From NCBI RefSeq assembly GCF_002754195.1, contig NZ_PEEU01000001.1, positions 3,038,001 to 3,102,000 on the forward strand: a stretch of 64,000 nt of DNA. Direction: 5' to 3'. Origin of the DNA: Flavobacterium sp. 9. GTDB taxonomy: Bacteria; Bacteroidota; Bacteroidia; Flavobacteriales; Flavobacteriaceae. Made by a program: the position numbers and the translations under genes. Below are positions 43,064-52,779 of the stretch, piece by piece. The notes under the pieces are model-generated. The model was not told the origin of the DNA. It did not search any database and saw only the letters and a list, made by a program, of their open reading frames with translations. The number at the start of each line of letters is the position of its first letter. Positions within the stretch are counted from its first letter, which is position 1.

Positions 43064-44044
43064 ATGAGTACAAAAGTACCCCAGAATAATGAAGATCAAG
43101 AAATTGATCTTTTTCTGATTTCAAAAAGTATTGGTCGTTTTTACGATAGAATAAACAGTTCAATTTTTAGATTAATCCAGTTTTTTGTTCGAAACTGGAT
43201 CATTGTTGTTTCGTTATTTATATTTGGATTCGGATTAGGATGGTATTTAGACTTTAATAGAGAATCATATGAAAATAAAATCATTGTAACACCGAATTTT
43301 GGAAGTGTTGATTATTTATATTCAAAGATTGATCTAATTGATTCAAAAATTTCTTCTGGAGATACTGTTTTCTTAAAAAAGGTTGTTGGAATTTCTCATC
43401 CTAGTGCAATAAAAAAAATAGAAATTAAACCAGTTTCTGACGCTTTTAAATTTGTAGAAGATAAAGAGCAAAATTTCGAACTTTTAAAATTAATGGCTGA
43501 AGATGGTGATATTAATAAAGTGTTAGTAGATAATGTTACAAGTAAAAACTACACTTTTCATACTATTTCTTTTATTTCAGATGAATTAGTTGATGAAAAA
43601 GAATTTATAGAACCTTTATTAAAATATTTGAATAGTTCAGAATATTTTAATTCGATTCAAAAAATAGGATTCAAAAACTTGGAACAACAAATTGCTCAAA
43701 ATGATACTATTATTGCCCAAATAGACAATGTTTTAAATGGGTTTTCAAGCACTGTAAAAAACACTAGTAAAAATGATAAATTGGTGTATTATAACGAGAA
43801 TACGCAATTAAATGATATCATAAAAACGAAGCAATACTTAGTTAATGAACAAGGAAAAAACAAACTAAAATTAGTAAGTTTTGATAAAACTATTAAGGAA
43901 ATAAATTCTACTTTAAATATTGAAAACACTAAATTTATTAACGGAAAGCTAAAAATTATCTTACCGTTTTTGTTTATTTTAATCTTCGGTTTTATTTATC
44001 TGTTTAGGGCATTTTATAGAAAACAATCTCAAAAAGGTCTTTAG
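43064..44044 (+). CDS. Wzz-like chain-length determinant protein
   Basis: A 326-residue inner-membrane protein with the polysaccharide co-polymerase layout. An N-terminal cytoplasmic stretch precedes a helix at ~43-63 (WIIVVSLFIFGFGLGWYL), then a ~230-residue periplasmic, partly coiled-coil domain, and a second helix at ~297-316 (IILPFLFILIFGFIYLF). There is no C-terminal tyrosine kinase. It opens the polysaccharide cluster, so a role in chain-length control of O-antigen or capsule is likely. Sequence is strongly AT-rich like the following genes. Confidence 0.72.
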   Translation: MSTKVPQNNEDQEIDLFLISKSIGRFYDRINSSIFRLIQFFVRNWIIVVSLFIFGFGLGWYLDFNRESYENKIIVTPNFGSVDYLYSKIDLIDSKISSGDTVFLKKVVGISHPSAIKKIEIKPVSDAFKFVEDKEQNFELLKLMAEDGDINKVLVDNVTSKNYTFHTISFISDELVDEKEFIEPLLKYLNSSEYFNSIQKIGFKNLEQQIAQNDTIIAQIDNVLNGFSSTVKNTSKNDKLVYYNENTQLNDIIKTKQYLVNEQGKNKLKLVSFDKTIKEINSTLNIENTKFINGKLKIILPFLFILIFGFIYLFRAFYRKQSQKGL

Positions 44045-44060
44045 AATTAACGCTCAAAAA

Positions 44061-45353
44061 ATGCTTAAAACAAAATTTTCGGAAACTATTGTTGCAAATA
44101 GAAGGCATATTAATTCATCCTTTTTTTTGTTTTCGATTAATTTCGTCAATTTCATTTATCCGTTACTGATTTCTCCTATAATCATTAAAAAATGTGGACT
44201 TGAAGGTTTTGGTTTAGTTATTTTGTTTCAGTCTATTTTTATTTTTATTGCTTCAATTACAGATTATGGTTTTAATATTAATGCAACACGAGACGTTACA
44301 TTAAACGAGAATAATAGAGAATTTGTAAACAAATATTTCTTTACAATAGGTTATACTAAAGCAATTTTATTTATAATAGCTCTTTTATTTTCAATAGCTA
44401 TATATGCTTTTTTACCAAAGGCAAATGAGTATTCATTTTTATATTTCTCATCGTTGTCAATATTAATTGGCAGAGCTTTTAACCCATTATGGATATTACG
44501 GGCATTGCATAAAATCAAATATTTTTTTTATTTTTTTATGGTGAGCAAAGGGGTAAGTTTTTTAATAATTTGTTTTTTTCTCAATGATATAACCAATTTG
44601 TTTTTAGTGAATTTAACAATTGGATTATCTGATTTTTTAACTTGTTTTTTTTCAGTTGTTATCTTGTTTTTTAGATTGAATTGGCGTTTTTATAAACCAA
44701 ATTTTTTAGCTATTAAGAATGAAATAATAACAGGATCTACCATTTTTATTCAAGTTATTTCTATTAATGCAAATGCTTATCTTAATCCTATGATTTTGGG
44801 ATTATTTGTAAACGAGTATGCTTTGGGTATTTATTGCGTGGTCGAAAAAATTATATTGGTCATTAAGTTTTGTGGTTCTTTTATAATTCAAAGTATTTTT
44901 CCAAAAGCTTGTGAATTGGCTGCCAAAAGTATCTTTGATTACAAATTATTCGCTCAAAAACTATTTATCTTTTTATTAATCTCAATGATCGTAGCAGGAC
45001 TATTCCTAACTGGTTTTTCAGATTTGATAGTCTCTTATTTTTTAAAAACCAACAGATTAGCGTGTAGCAATTTTTTAATTTATAATGCCTGGATTCCTTT
45101 AGTTGTTGCTTTGAACATGGTTCCATATATGACTTTTATGGTTTTTAACAATCAAAAAAAAATAACCTTTATCATGATATTTTCTGTATTATTGAATGTA
45201 GTTGTAAATGGATTTTTATCAAAAAAATTCGGAATCTACGGTATGGCAACAGGAATTTATATTACAGAATTCTTTATTTCGATATCTTTATGGGCAATTT
45301 TAATGTTGAAATTTCCAAAACTTAACTTTTTAAAAAATGATAAACAAGCTTAA
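44061..45353 (+). CDS. Wzx-type polysaccharide flippase
   Basis: A 430-residue membrane protein with about twelve hydrophobic helices of the MATE/Wzx (polysaccharide synthase) superfamily. The start (SSFFLFSINFVNFIYPLLIS, then PIIIKKCGLEGFGLVILFQS) is typical of O-antigen flippases. It would move undecaprenyl-linked repeat units to the periplasmic face. Its last 17 bases overlap the next gene's start. Codon use is extremely T/A rich. Confidence 0.85.
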   Translation: MLKTKFSETIVANRRHINSSFFLFSINFVNFIYPLLISPIIIKKCGLEGFGLVILFQSIFIFIASITDYGFNINATRDVTLNENNREFVNKYFFTIGYTKAILFIIALLFSIAIYAFLPKANEYSFLYFSSLSILIGRAFNPLWILRALHKIKYFFYFFMVSKGVSFLIICFFLNDITNLFLVNLTIGLSDFLTCFFSVVILFFRLNWRFYKPNFLAIKNEIITGSTIFIQVISINANAYLNPMILGLFVNEYALGIYCVVEKIILVIKFCGSFIIQSIFPKACELAAKSIFDYKLFAQKLFIFLLISMIVAGLFLTGFSDLIVSYFLKTNRLACSNFLIYNAWIPLVVALNMVPYMTFMVFNNQKKITFIMIFSVLLNVVVNGFLSKKFGIYGMATGIYITEFFISISLWAILMLKFPKLNFLKNDKQA

Positions 45354-45870
45354 TATTGGCTGCGGAAATGATATTAAAGAAGGATTTGTAAATTTAGATA
45401 TAGTACAATTACCTGGTGTTGATATAGTTTGTGATATTGAAAAAAATCAACTTCCATTTGAAGACAACTTTTTTGAATATATTTTATGTTACGATGTTTT
45501 AGAACATGTCGAATATATAAAAGTTTTAAAAGAAATTCATCGGATTTTAAAACCCGGAGGAATTGTAGAAATTAGAGTTCCGCATTTTACATCGAGTAAT
45601 AATTTTATAGATCCTACACATAAGAAAATGTTTTCGTTTAGAACATTCACTTTTTTTATTGATAATATTCGCTATAATCGTAACTATTATTTTGATTTTC
45701 AGTTTAGCGAAATGTTGTATTCAAAAATAACGTTTATGCGTAAAAACCCTTTAAATTGGCCATTTCTTATTTGGGTTAATATCAATGACACAACCAGAAA
45801 AATATACGAAGAAACATTTTTGCGCAATTTTGCCCCCGCATATAATGTTGAGGTGAAACTTAAAAAGTAA
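45337..45870 (+). CDS. SAM-dependent methyltransferase of the polysaccharide locus
   Basis: A 177-residue class I methyltransferase: motif I is KLNIGCGNDIKEGFVNLDI, then DNFFEYILCYDVLEHVEYI and ILKPGGIVEIRVPHFTSSNN. The short length and the HF-S-N/D motif resemble small sugar-locus methyltransferases that cap or decorate glycans. Start ATG at 45337 lies in the end of the flippase gene (17-bp overlap), implying coupled translation. Confidence 0.82.
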   Translation: MINKLNIGCGNDIKEGFVNLDIVQLPGVDIVCDIEKNQLPFEDNFFEYILCYDVLEHVEYIKVLKEIHRILKPGGIVEIRVPHFTSSNNFIDPTHKKMFSFRTFTFFIDNIRYNRNYYFDFQFSEMLYSKITFMRKNPLNWPFLIWVNINDTTRKIYEETFLRNFAPAYNVEVKLKK

Positions 45871-45908
45871 AAAAGAGAAGCTCAATTATAAATCGATTTT
45901 AGTAAAAA

Positions 45909-47150
45909 GTGAAAATAAATACAAATAATCTTAAATTGATTTTAACGGTCTGTTTGATTACTTTTTGTATTCAAACGCCAGATGTTAAGTTAGGATTTGT
46001 AAAAATTTCTGAGCTTTTATTGTTGTTAATAACTCCATTTCTTTTAAAAAAATCAATCAATAAATTTATATTTTACTTTTTTGTTTTCTTTACTATTGAA
46101 ATGATTCTTGGTCTTATTATTACTTCGACACATCATTTTGATATTCTTGGACCATCAAAATTTAAAGCGCCTTATGTTATTACTATTGCTCGTTATTTTG
46201 AATTAGTTACATGCATTAGTTTATGTATTATTACGTTTAGATTATTTAAAAATAATACAGATCAATCAAAGAAAATCATTGATTATTTAGTGAATTGGAA
46301 TATTCTCATTACAGCATTCTTCTTTTTGGTATATATACTGGTCAAAATAGGTTTGCTATCGATACAAAATAGTATTGTTGTATATGATACTAATAGATTA
46401 AGAGGACTTTATAATGAAGGTGGCCCTTTTGGTTTAATGCTATCTTTTATTTTTATACTTACTTTTTTTCAGCAAAACACTAGATATAGATTTTTTAAGC
46501 AATTGTTTTTATTTATAATTATTGCTTTTTTCGCCCGATCTAAAGCAGGAATTTTGTTTGTTGTAATTTGGATTGCATTATTCAATTTTGAGATTTTAAA
46601 AAACAAATTAAGAGCCTTTATTTTTCCTATAATACTTGTTTTCTTAGTAGGGTTTTATTTTTTGTTTATGAATGTAAGTTCGATGTATGTAACGGAATTA
46701 AATAGGGTAAAACAATCCGTTAAAGAGCGACCTACAGATATTAACTTGATTTTAGGAAGAGTTTCAGGAGTTTATATTGTTCCGAATATGATAGAAGAAA
46801 ATCCAATTTTTGGAATTGGTCTTGGAAATTATCCTTTATTAAGAAATAATGCCGAGTATCGAAGTTTTTTCCCTAAACCTCCAAAAGAATCTATAGATAT
46901 TGATGCTCATGGATTTGGTGGAATTATTGATATTATTGTAGAAATGGGAATTCTGGGTTTTTTCTTTTTTATGTTTATCGTTTATGGCGTTTATTACGAA
47001 ATAAAAAACTTCAATAAAGGAATTGTTTTATTGCTTGGTTTTATATTAATTTATTGTTTTGGTGTACAAATTTACTTTTTATATCCATGGGTGTTAATGG
47101 CTATTATTTTGGCCTATAGAAACAATTATATAGATGAAATTAGTAATTGA
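45909..47150 (+). CDS. O-antigen polymerase/ligase-like membrane protein (first)
   Basis: A 413-residue multi-helix protein with about ten hydrophobic segments and a large periplasmic loop carrying the Wzy_C/WaaL-type pattern (ENPIFGIGLGNYPLLRNNAE, later IDAHGFGGIIDIIVEMGILG with a His). These proteins polymerise repeat units or ligate them to lipid A. The start is GTG at 45909; there is no in-frame ATG until well inside the chain. It overlaps the next glycosyltransferase gene by 17 bp. Confidence 0.75.
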   Translation: MKINTNNLKLILTVCLITFCIQTPDVKLGFVKISELLLLLITPFLLKKSINKFIFYFFVFFTIEMILGLIITSTHHFDILGPSKFKAPYVITIARYFELVTCISLCIITFRLFKNNTDQSKKIIDYLVNWNILITAFFFLVYILVKIGLLSIQNSIVVYDTNRLRGLYNEGGPFGLMLSFIFILTFFQQNTRYRFFKQLFLFIIIAFFARSKAGILFVVIWIALFNFEILKNKLRAFIFPIILVFLVGFYFLFMNVSSMYVTELNRVKQSVKERPTDINLILGRVSGVYIVPNMIEENPIFGIGLGNYPLLRNNAEYRSFFPKPPKESIDIDAHGFGGIIDIIVEMGILGFFFFMFIVYGVYYEIKNFNKGIVLLLGFILIYCFGVQIYFLYPWVLMAIILAYRNNYIDEISN

Positions 47151-48219
47151 TATTCGGTTAATAAATGCATCTGGTATTGGGACTTATTTAAAGAATGTAA
47201 TTCCTGGGATTTTACATGTTTTTGATGAGGTTTTAGTATTAGGAAACACTCATGAAATTCAATTTTTTGAGTGGAGTAAAGATGTCAAAATAATTGAATT
47301 TAATGCTCATATTTATTCTTTAAAAGAGCAGTTTCAGTATCCATTCATAATTCCGGATTGTGATATTTTGTGGTGTCCACATTTTAATGTTCCAATTTTT
47401 CCGGTAAAAGCCCGAAAAATAATTACAACAATTCACGATGTTTATCATTTAACAAACAATGCTTCAATTTCATATTTAAAGAAAAAGTATGCTGGGATGT
47501 TGTTTAAAAATGCAATTAAAAAATCAAGTTTAATTTTGACAGTTTCAGAATTTTCAAAAACTGAAATTTTCAAATATACCAATGCTAATTCTCAAAAAGT
47601 TGAGGTTGTATATTGTGGTGTTAACAGATTTTTATTTGAAAATTCAAAGGCAGAATACAATCTTAAACTTCCTAAAAATTACATTTTGTATGTTGGGAAT
47701 ATAAAGCCACATAAAAATCTAATCGTTTTATTAAAAGCTTATAAAACGTTATCAGAAGAATTTAAATCAAAATATAAATTAGTTTTTATAGGTAAGAAAG
47801 ATGGATTTTTAACTCAAGAGAATGATATTCATACTTTCATACAAAGTAATAATCTACAAAAAGATATTACATTTACAGGTTATGTAAATGATTCTGATAT
47901 TCCGAAAATTTATCATAATGCACAATTATTTGTTTTTCCTTCACTTTACGAAGGCTTTGGATTACCCATTCTTGAAGCACTTGCAACTGGGACAAAAGTG
48001 TTAAGTTCAAATGCTGCAAGTTTGCCAGAAATAGGGGGTGAAGCTGTTGTTTATTTTGATCCAAACGATAATGTTGGGTTAGCCAAATTAATAAAAGATA
48101 ATATTGAAGATTTGCCAAAGAGTGAATTTTTAGTTGCTCAGGGAAATAAACAATTAGAAAAATTTACTTGGGAAAAGTCGATAGAAAAGCATCTAAGTGC
48201 TTTCAAAAAATTAGAATGA
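47134..48219 (+). CDS. Glycosyltransferase family 4 (group 1), first
   Basis: A 361-residue GT-B retaining glycosyltransferase. The N-terminal Rossmann part begins MKLVIDIRLINASGIGTYLK. The C-terminal donor-binding part shows ILYVGNIKPHKNLIVLLKAY, ITFTGYVNDSDIPKIYHNAQ and the E-x7-E motif PSLYEGFGLPILEALATGTK. It probably adds a mannose-like or other sugar residue in repeat-unit assembly; the sugar cannot be told. The stop overlaps the ATG of the next gene by 4 bp. Confidence 0.9.
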   Translation: MKLVIDIRLINASGIGTYLKNVIPGILHVFDEVLVLGNTHEIQFFEWSKDVKIIEFNAHIYSLKEQFQYPFIIPDCDILWCPHFNVPIFPVKARKIITTIHDVYHLTNNASISYLKKKYAGMLFKNAIKKSSLILTVSEFSKTEIFKYTNANSQKVEVVYCGVNRFLFENSKAEYNLKLPKNYILYVGNIKPHKNLIVLLKAYKTLSEEFKSKYKLVFIGKKDGFLTQENDIHTFIQSNNLQKDITFTGYVNDSDIPKIYHNAQLFVFPSLYEGFGLPILEALATGTKVLSSNAASLPEIGGEAVVYFDPNDNVGLAKLIKDNIEDLPKSEFLVAQGNKQLEKFTWEKSIEKHLSAFKKLE

Positions 48220-49478
48220 AACAATTTATTTTACAGTATAACAATTCAGTTGTCTATTTTTTTCTAATGGCAATAGCGCTTTTCCCTGTTTTACCAACGG
48301 GAGTTGAAAGCGTTTTAATGTTTAGTGGATTTTTATTTTCGTTGTGTTATTTTTTTTTAGAAGGAAAAAAATTCTGGAACAAAGACAAAACGATACAACT
48401 ATTATTATTCTCCTCACTATTTTTAATTTTTGCCTTTACATTATTATACACAAGTGATATTAAGACAGGAATTAAGTTTATAATTAGACTTTTACCGACT
48501 GTTTTGTTTCCTGCAATTTTTTTGTTTAATGACAAAGATCTTTTGAATGCAAAACAAATTAAAGTAATTACAAATGTTTACTGTTTAGCAGTAGTATTAA
48601 TTTTGTTTTTCTTGCACATAACTTTGATTAATGAGTTGTACAGTTCAAATTTAAAGTTTTGGGATTTTAGGCAACTTATCGAAAGTAAAATAAAAGTACA
48701 CGGAACTTATCTGGCCATGTGGGTTGGTTTTGCGATAATTGTTTTAGTTTATAAAATTAAAAATGAAATTGCTTCAAAAAAGTATTTCATTATTTTGATA
48801 CAATTATTGATCATCGCATATTTTTTCTACTGGCTATACATTATAGGATCCAGAATGCCTTTTGTAGCGACGATTATGGTTTGCTTTTTCTGTTTGTTTA
48901 AAAATCTAAAACAAATAATATTCGCTAGTATTTTGTTAATAATCCTGACCTTCATTTTAGTTTCTAAAGTAGATAGAATAGGAGAAAGATTTGAAAAATT
49001 AAAAAATTACAATTTCTCTTTCCCAGAAGGAAAATATGAAGATAATTATCCCAATATCAGTAACGAACAAATAAGAAATGGAATCTATTTTTGTAGTTAT
49101 GAAACCTTAAAACTTGAACCAATTTTGGGTTATGGAGTAGGAGATGTTGATGCTAAATTACAATCATGTTATGATGAAAAATTCACAAATACAGATACTT
49201 ACAAAGTTATCAGTTACAATTCTCATAACGAGTATTTAAATATAATTTTGTCTTCGGGAATTATTGGGCTTGTTTTGTTTTTATTTTCGCAGTTCTATTT
49301 TTTAAGGAAAGCCTTTTATTACAAATTAGGAATTTATATTTCATTTGTATTTTTCATTTTTCTTAATTTTTCTTTTGAGAACATTTTAAGCAGACATGAT
49401 GGAGTTATCTTTTTTGGATTTTTTAATTCTTTACTGTTTTTTCAAAACAGAAATTTAAATGAAAAAAGCATTAATTAG
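48216..49478 (+). CDS. O-antigen polymerase/ligase-like membrane protein (second)
   Basis: A 420-residue multi-helix protein. The ATG at 48216 (MKQFILQYNNSVVYFFLMAI) overlaps the previous stop (ATGA); the frame upstream is only the glycosyltransferase end read in another register. The periplasmic loop carries the O-antigen ligase pattern (LEPILGYGVGDVDAKLQSCY, then SYNSHNEYLNIILSSGIIG with a conserved His). With the gene at 45909 this gives two polymerase/ligase candidates, perhaps one Wzy and one WaaL-type ligase. Overlaps the next gene by 20 bp. Confidence 0.78.
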   Translation: MKQFILQYNNSVVYFFLMAIALFPVLPTGVESVLMFSGFLFSLCYFFLEGKKFWNKDKTIQLLLFSSLFLIFAFTLLYTSDIKTGIKFIIRLLPTVLFPAIFLFNDKDLLNAKQIKVITNVYCLAVVLILFFLHITLINELYSSNLKFWDFRQLIESKIKVHGTYLAMWVGFAIIVLVYKIKNEIASKKYFIILIQLLIIAYFFYWLYIIGSRMPFVATIMVCFFCLFKNLKQIIFASILLIILTFILVSKVDRIGERFEKLKNYNFSFPEGKYEDNYPNISNEQIRNGIYFCSYETLKLEPILGYGVGDVDAKLQSCYDEKFTNTDTYKVISYNSHNEYLNIILSSGIIGLVLFLFSQFYFLRKAFYYKLGIYISFVFFIFLNFSFENILSRHDGVIFFGFFNSLLFFQNRNLNEKSIN

Positions 49479-50571
49479 CGATTGGTATTATGTAAATGGA
49501 GGTGCTGAAAAAGTTATCCATTCTATAAATTCAATTTGGAAAGACTTTGATCATTTTGCTTTGATTGATTTTTTGGATGACAATGATCGATCCTTTATTT
49601 TAAATGGAAAAAAAGCCAAAACAAGTTTCATTCAAAGATTACCAACAGCGAAACAGAATCATAGAAAGTTTTTGCAACTATTTCCAATAGCAATTGAACA
49701 ATTTAATTTAAGCGATTACGAATTAATTATTAGTTCTTCTTCTGCGGTGGCAAAAGGAGTTAAGACTCATAAAAATCAATTGCATATTTGTTATTGCCAT
49801 TCGCCTATGAGATATGCGTGGGATTTGCAGGATCAATACTTAAAAGATTCGGGATTAGATTCAGGTTTAAAAGGATTTTATGCAAAATATGTTTTGAATA
49901 AAATTAGAAAATGGGATCTTAAAAACTCAGAAAATGTAGATTATTTTATTGCTAATTCGAATCATATTGCACAACGAATTAAGAAAATATACAATCGTGA
50001 ATCAACAGTAATTTATCCTCCGGTTGATGTTGATTTTTTTAGTTTAGAAGAACAAAAAGAAGATTACTATTTTACAGCTTCCCGATTAGTTTCATACAAA
50101 AAAACACAACTTATTGTTGAGGCATTTAATAAATTACCAAAATTAAAACTGATTGTTGCTGGTGATGGACCAGAGTTTGAAAAACTTCAGAAAATGGCCA
50201 AAAGAAACATAGAGTTTGTTGGTTTTGTGGATAATTTAAGATTAAAAAGCTACATGCAAAAAGCCAAAGGATTTGTATTTGCTGCGGAAGAAGATTTTGG
50301 AATTATTCCTGTTGAAGCACAAGCGTGCGGAACACCAGTTATTGCTTTTGGAAAAGGAGGAACATTAGAAACTGTTGTTGAAAATGAGACTGGAGTTTTT
50401 TTTCAAGAGCAAAATCCTCAAAAGATTAAAGAAGCTATAATTAATTTCGAAAATATAAAATTTGATCCACAAATAATCAGAGAATATGCTATGAAATTTT
50501 CGAAGCAACGTTTTGAAAATGAAATGAAAGGATTTGTTGAAGAGAAATGTAAAGTTTTTAAGGCAGGATAA
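49459..50571 (+). CDS. Glycosyltransferase family 4, second
   Basis: A 370-residue GT-B glycosyltransferase. N-terminal KKALISDWYYVNGGAEKVIH is the Gly-rich loop of the acceptor domain; HICYCHSPMRYAWDLQDQYL is characteristic of mannosyl- or rhamnosyl-type GT4 enzymes. The donor-binding part contains YYFTASRLVSYKKTQLIVEA and AAEEDFGIIPVEAQACGTPV with the E-x7-E motif. Last of the tightly overlapping gene set; the next gene is 74 bp away with its own -7 box. Confidence 0.9.
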   Translation: MKKALISDWYYVNGGAEKVIHSINSIWKDFDHFALIDFLDDNDRSFILNGKKAKTSFIQRLPTAKQNHRKFLQLFPIAIEQFNLSDYELIISSSSAVAKGVKTHKNQLHICYCHSPMRYAWDLQDQYLKDSGLDSGLKGFYAKYVLNKIRKWDLKNSENVDYFIANSNHIAQRIKKIYNRESTVIYPPVDVDFFSLEEQKEDYYFTASRLVSYKKTQLIVEAFNKLPKLKLIVAGDGPEFEKLQKMAKRNIEFVGFVDNLRLKSYMQKAKGFVFAAEEDFGIIPVEAQACGTPVIAFGKGGTLETVVENETGVFFQEQNPQKIKEAIINFENIKFDPQIIREYAMKFSKQRFENEMKGFVEEKCKVFKAG

Positions 50572-50618
50572 TTTCGAAAAGATCAAGTCAAATATATTTT
50601 TATAATTTTCAAATCAGT

Positions 50619-50626
50619 TACATTTG
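50619..50626 (+). promoter_or_regulatory. -7 box before the UDP-sugar gene
   Basis: TACATTTG fits TAnnTTTG, 19 bases before the ATG at 50646. Confidence 0.45.
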
Positions 50627-50645
50627 CGATGTATAAATAATTACT

Positions 50646-51629
50646 ATGAAAAGAATACTTATTACCGGAGCAGCAGGATTTTTAGGATCGCATTTGTGCG
50701 ACCGATTCATTAAAGAAGGCTATTATGTTATTGGAATGGATAATCTGATTACGGGAGATCTTAAAAATATAGAACATTTATTCAAGTTAGAACATTTCGA
50801 ATTTTACCATCACGATATCACCAAGTTTGTACACATTCCTGGTGATTTAGATTATATACTACATTTTGCTTCACCTGCGAGTCCAATCGATTATTTAAAG
50901 ATTCCAATACAAACTCTAAAAGTTGGTTCATTAGGAACTCATAATTTGTTAGGATTAGCAAGAGTAAAGAAAGCAAGAATTTTGATTGCCTCAACATCTG
51001 AAGTTTACGGAGATCCATTAGTTCATCCACAAACCGAAGAATATTACGGAAACGTAAATACAATAGGCCCGCGTGGCGTTTATGATGAAGCAAAACGCTT
51101 TCAGGAATCAATAACAATGGCGTATCATACGTTTCACGGTGTAGAGACCAGAATCGTTCGTATTTTTAATACTTACGGACCAAGAATGCGCTTAAACGAC
51201 GGTCGTGTAATTCCAGCTTTTATTGGGCAAGCTTTGCGCGGAGAAGATTTAACCATTTTTGGAGACGGAATGCAAACCCGTTCTTTTTGTTACGTAGATG
51301 ATCAGGTTGAAGGTATTTTTAGATTATTACATTCAGATTACGTTTATCCTGTAAACATTGGAAATCCGGACGAAATCACGATTAAAGATTTTGCCGAAGA
51401 AATTATCAAACTAACAGGAACGAATCAGAAGGTAGTTTATCATCCGTTACCAATAAATGATCCTTTGCAACGTCAACCAGATACTACAAAAGCAAAAGAA
51501 TTATTAGGTTGGGAAGCAAAAGTGAATCGTGCAGAAGGAATGAAAATTACATACGATTATTTTAAATCACTTTCAAAAGAAGAACTTTCAAAAGAAGAAC
51601 ATAAAGATTTTTCAAGTTACATAAAGTAG
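50646..51629 (+). CDS. UDP-glucuronate decarboxylase (UDP-xylose synthase)-like enzyme
   Basis: A 327-residue short-chain dehydrogenase-type sugar nucleotide enzyme. The NAD-binding motif is [10 protein letters not shown] at residues 8-17, the catalytic triad segment [16 protein letters not shown] and YDEAKRFQE with the YxxxK tyrosine and lysine, and the UXS-type segments [19 protein letters not shown] and [19 protein letters not shown]. It should convert UDP-glucuronate to UDP-xylose, a donor for the locus. Assignment within the extended SDR group is from these segments. Confidence 0.87.
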   Translation: MKRILITGAAGFLGSHLCDRFIKEGYYVIGMDNLITGDLKNIEHLFKLEHFEFYHHDITKFVHIPGDLDYILHFASPASPIDYLKIPIQTLKVGSLGTHNLLGLARVKKARILIASTSEVYGDPLVHPQTEEYYGNVNTIGPRGVYDEAKRFQESITMAYHTFHGVETRIVRIFNTYGPRMRLNDGRVIPAFIGQALRGEDLTIFGDGMQTRSFCYVDDQVEGIFRLLHSDYVYPVNIGNPDEITIKDFAEEIIKLTGTNQKVVYHPLPINDPLQRQPDTTKAKELLGWEAKVNRAEGMKITYDYFKSLSKEELSKEEHKDFSSYIK

Positions 51630-51663
51630 TAAAAGCATAAAATCCCGAATACATTACAATCTA

Positions 51664-52431
51664 ATGAGCGAATTAGTATCTATTATAATCCCAACATATA
51701 ATACTGAAAAGTTCATTGGGTTGACTTTACAATCAGTTCAAAATCAAAGTTATCAAGACTGGGAAGCAATCTTAGTTGATGACGCATCTACAGATAAAAC
51801 AGTAGAAATCATAAAAGATTTTGCTGAAAAAGATAAGCGGATAAAACTCTTTCAACTCGCTAAAAATTCTGGAAACGGAGTTGCCCGAAATATTGCTTTA
51901 GAAAAAGCAACCGGAAAATATATTGCTTATTTAGACGCTGATGATTTATGGTTTCCGTCTAAATTAGAAAAGCAGATTCAGTTTTTAAAAGCAAACGATT
52001 TGCCTTTTACGTTTAGTTTTTATGATTGTATAGATGAAGAAGGAAACAATCTTAACAGACGAGTTGAAGCTCCATTAAATCTAACTTACAATCAATTGTT
52101 TTTTTGCAATTATGTAGGTAATTTAACCGCGATCTATGATTCTGATTACTTCAGAAAAATTGTAATTGAAGCGACACAAAAAAGACAAGATTGGAGATTG
52201 TGGCTTACTATTATTAAACAAATCAAAGAAACAAAACCAGTTCCTGAGCCTTTGGCATATTATAGAATAAGAAAAGATTCTATTTCGTCTTCTAAATTCA
52301 AATTGATAAAACACAATTTTGGTGTTTACAGAAATTTTCACGGATTTAATTTTGTGTTTTCTGTTTTATTAATGTTCCGATTTTTATTCACTCAATTGAT
52401 TATTAAACCAAAATATATAAAGAAAGGATAG
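51664..52431 (+). CDS. Glycosyltransferase family 2
   Basis: A 255-residue GT-A inverting glycosyltransferase: the N-terminal SIIIPTYNTEKFIGLTLQSV with VDDASTDKTVEI, and the DXD-type metal motif YLDADDLWFPSKL. The C-terminal part has helices (KQIKETKPVPEPLAYYRIRK) as in many capsule GT2 enzymes. Two bases after its stop the first palindrome of the array begins, which may also act as its terminator. Confidence 0.88.
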   Translation: MSELVSIIIPTYNTEKFIGLTLQSVQNQSYQDWEAILVDDASTDKTVEIIKDFAEKDKRIKLFQLAKNSGNGVARNIALEKATGKYIAYLDADDLWFPSKLEKQIQFLKANDLPFTFSFYDCIDEEGNNLNRRVEAPLNLTYNQLFFCNYVGNLTAIYDSDYFRKIVIEATQKRQDWRLWLTIIKQIKETKPVPEPLAYYRIRKDSISSSKFKLIKHNFGVYRNFHGFNFVFSVLLMFRFLFTQLIIKPKYIKKG

Positions 52432-52432
52432 T

Positions 52433-52769
52433 ATTTCTCTAAGGTCGCAATTTGCGACCTTAGAGAAATCAGTTTTCATTTTTAAACTTGAAGTCGCAAT
52501 TTGCGACTTTAAGATTTGAATATTCGTCAAGATTGGAGGTCACAAATTGTGACCTCCAATTTTTCAAGTTTTGTCCAGAGAAGTCTAAAGATTATAAATT
52601 CTTTAAGATCACAATTTGTGACCTTAGAGAATTTTAGTCAAGATTGGAGGTCGCAATTTGCGACCTCCAATCTTCAAATCCTATTTCGATAAGCTTAAAA
52701 TAAAATATTATAAAAACTTGAGGTCACAATTTGTGACCTCAAGTTTCTAAGGAGGCAAATTGCAACCTT
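52433..52769. repeat. Array of seven GGTCRCAATTTGYGACC palindromes
   Basis: The whole GT2-ORF6N gap is filled by hairpins at 52433-52469, 52487-52513, 52532-52560, 52599-52631, 52640-52674, 52714-52746 and 52749-52769. Arms are 10-18 bp around a single central base; four (first, third, fifth, sixth) are perfect. Cores alternate between GTCGCAATTTGCGAC and GTCACAATTTGTGAC, so both arms change together. Outer arms differ (CTCTAAGG, TTGGAGG, CTTGAGG). Nothing else is present in this 348-bp stretch. Confidence 0.85.
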
Positions 52770-52779
52770 GAAGAATGTA

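Noticed and set aside
52433..52769. Possible CRISPR array in the spaced repeats after the GT2 gene
   Set aside because: The units are individually palindromic with different outer arms and uneven spacing, there are no uniform spacers, and no cas genes are nearby.
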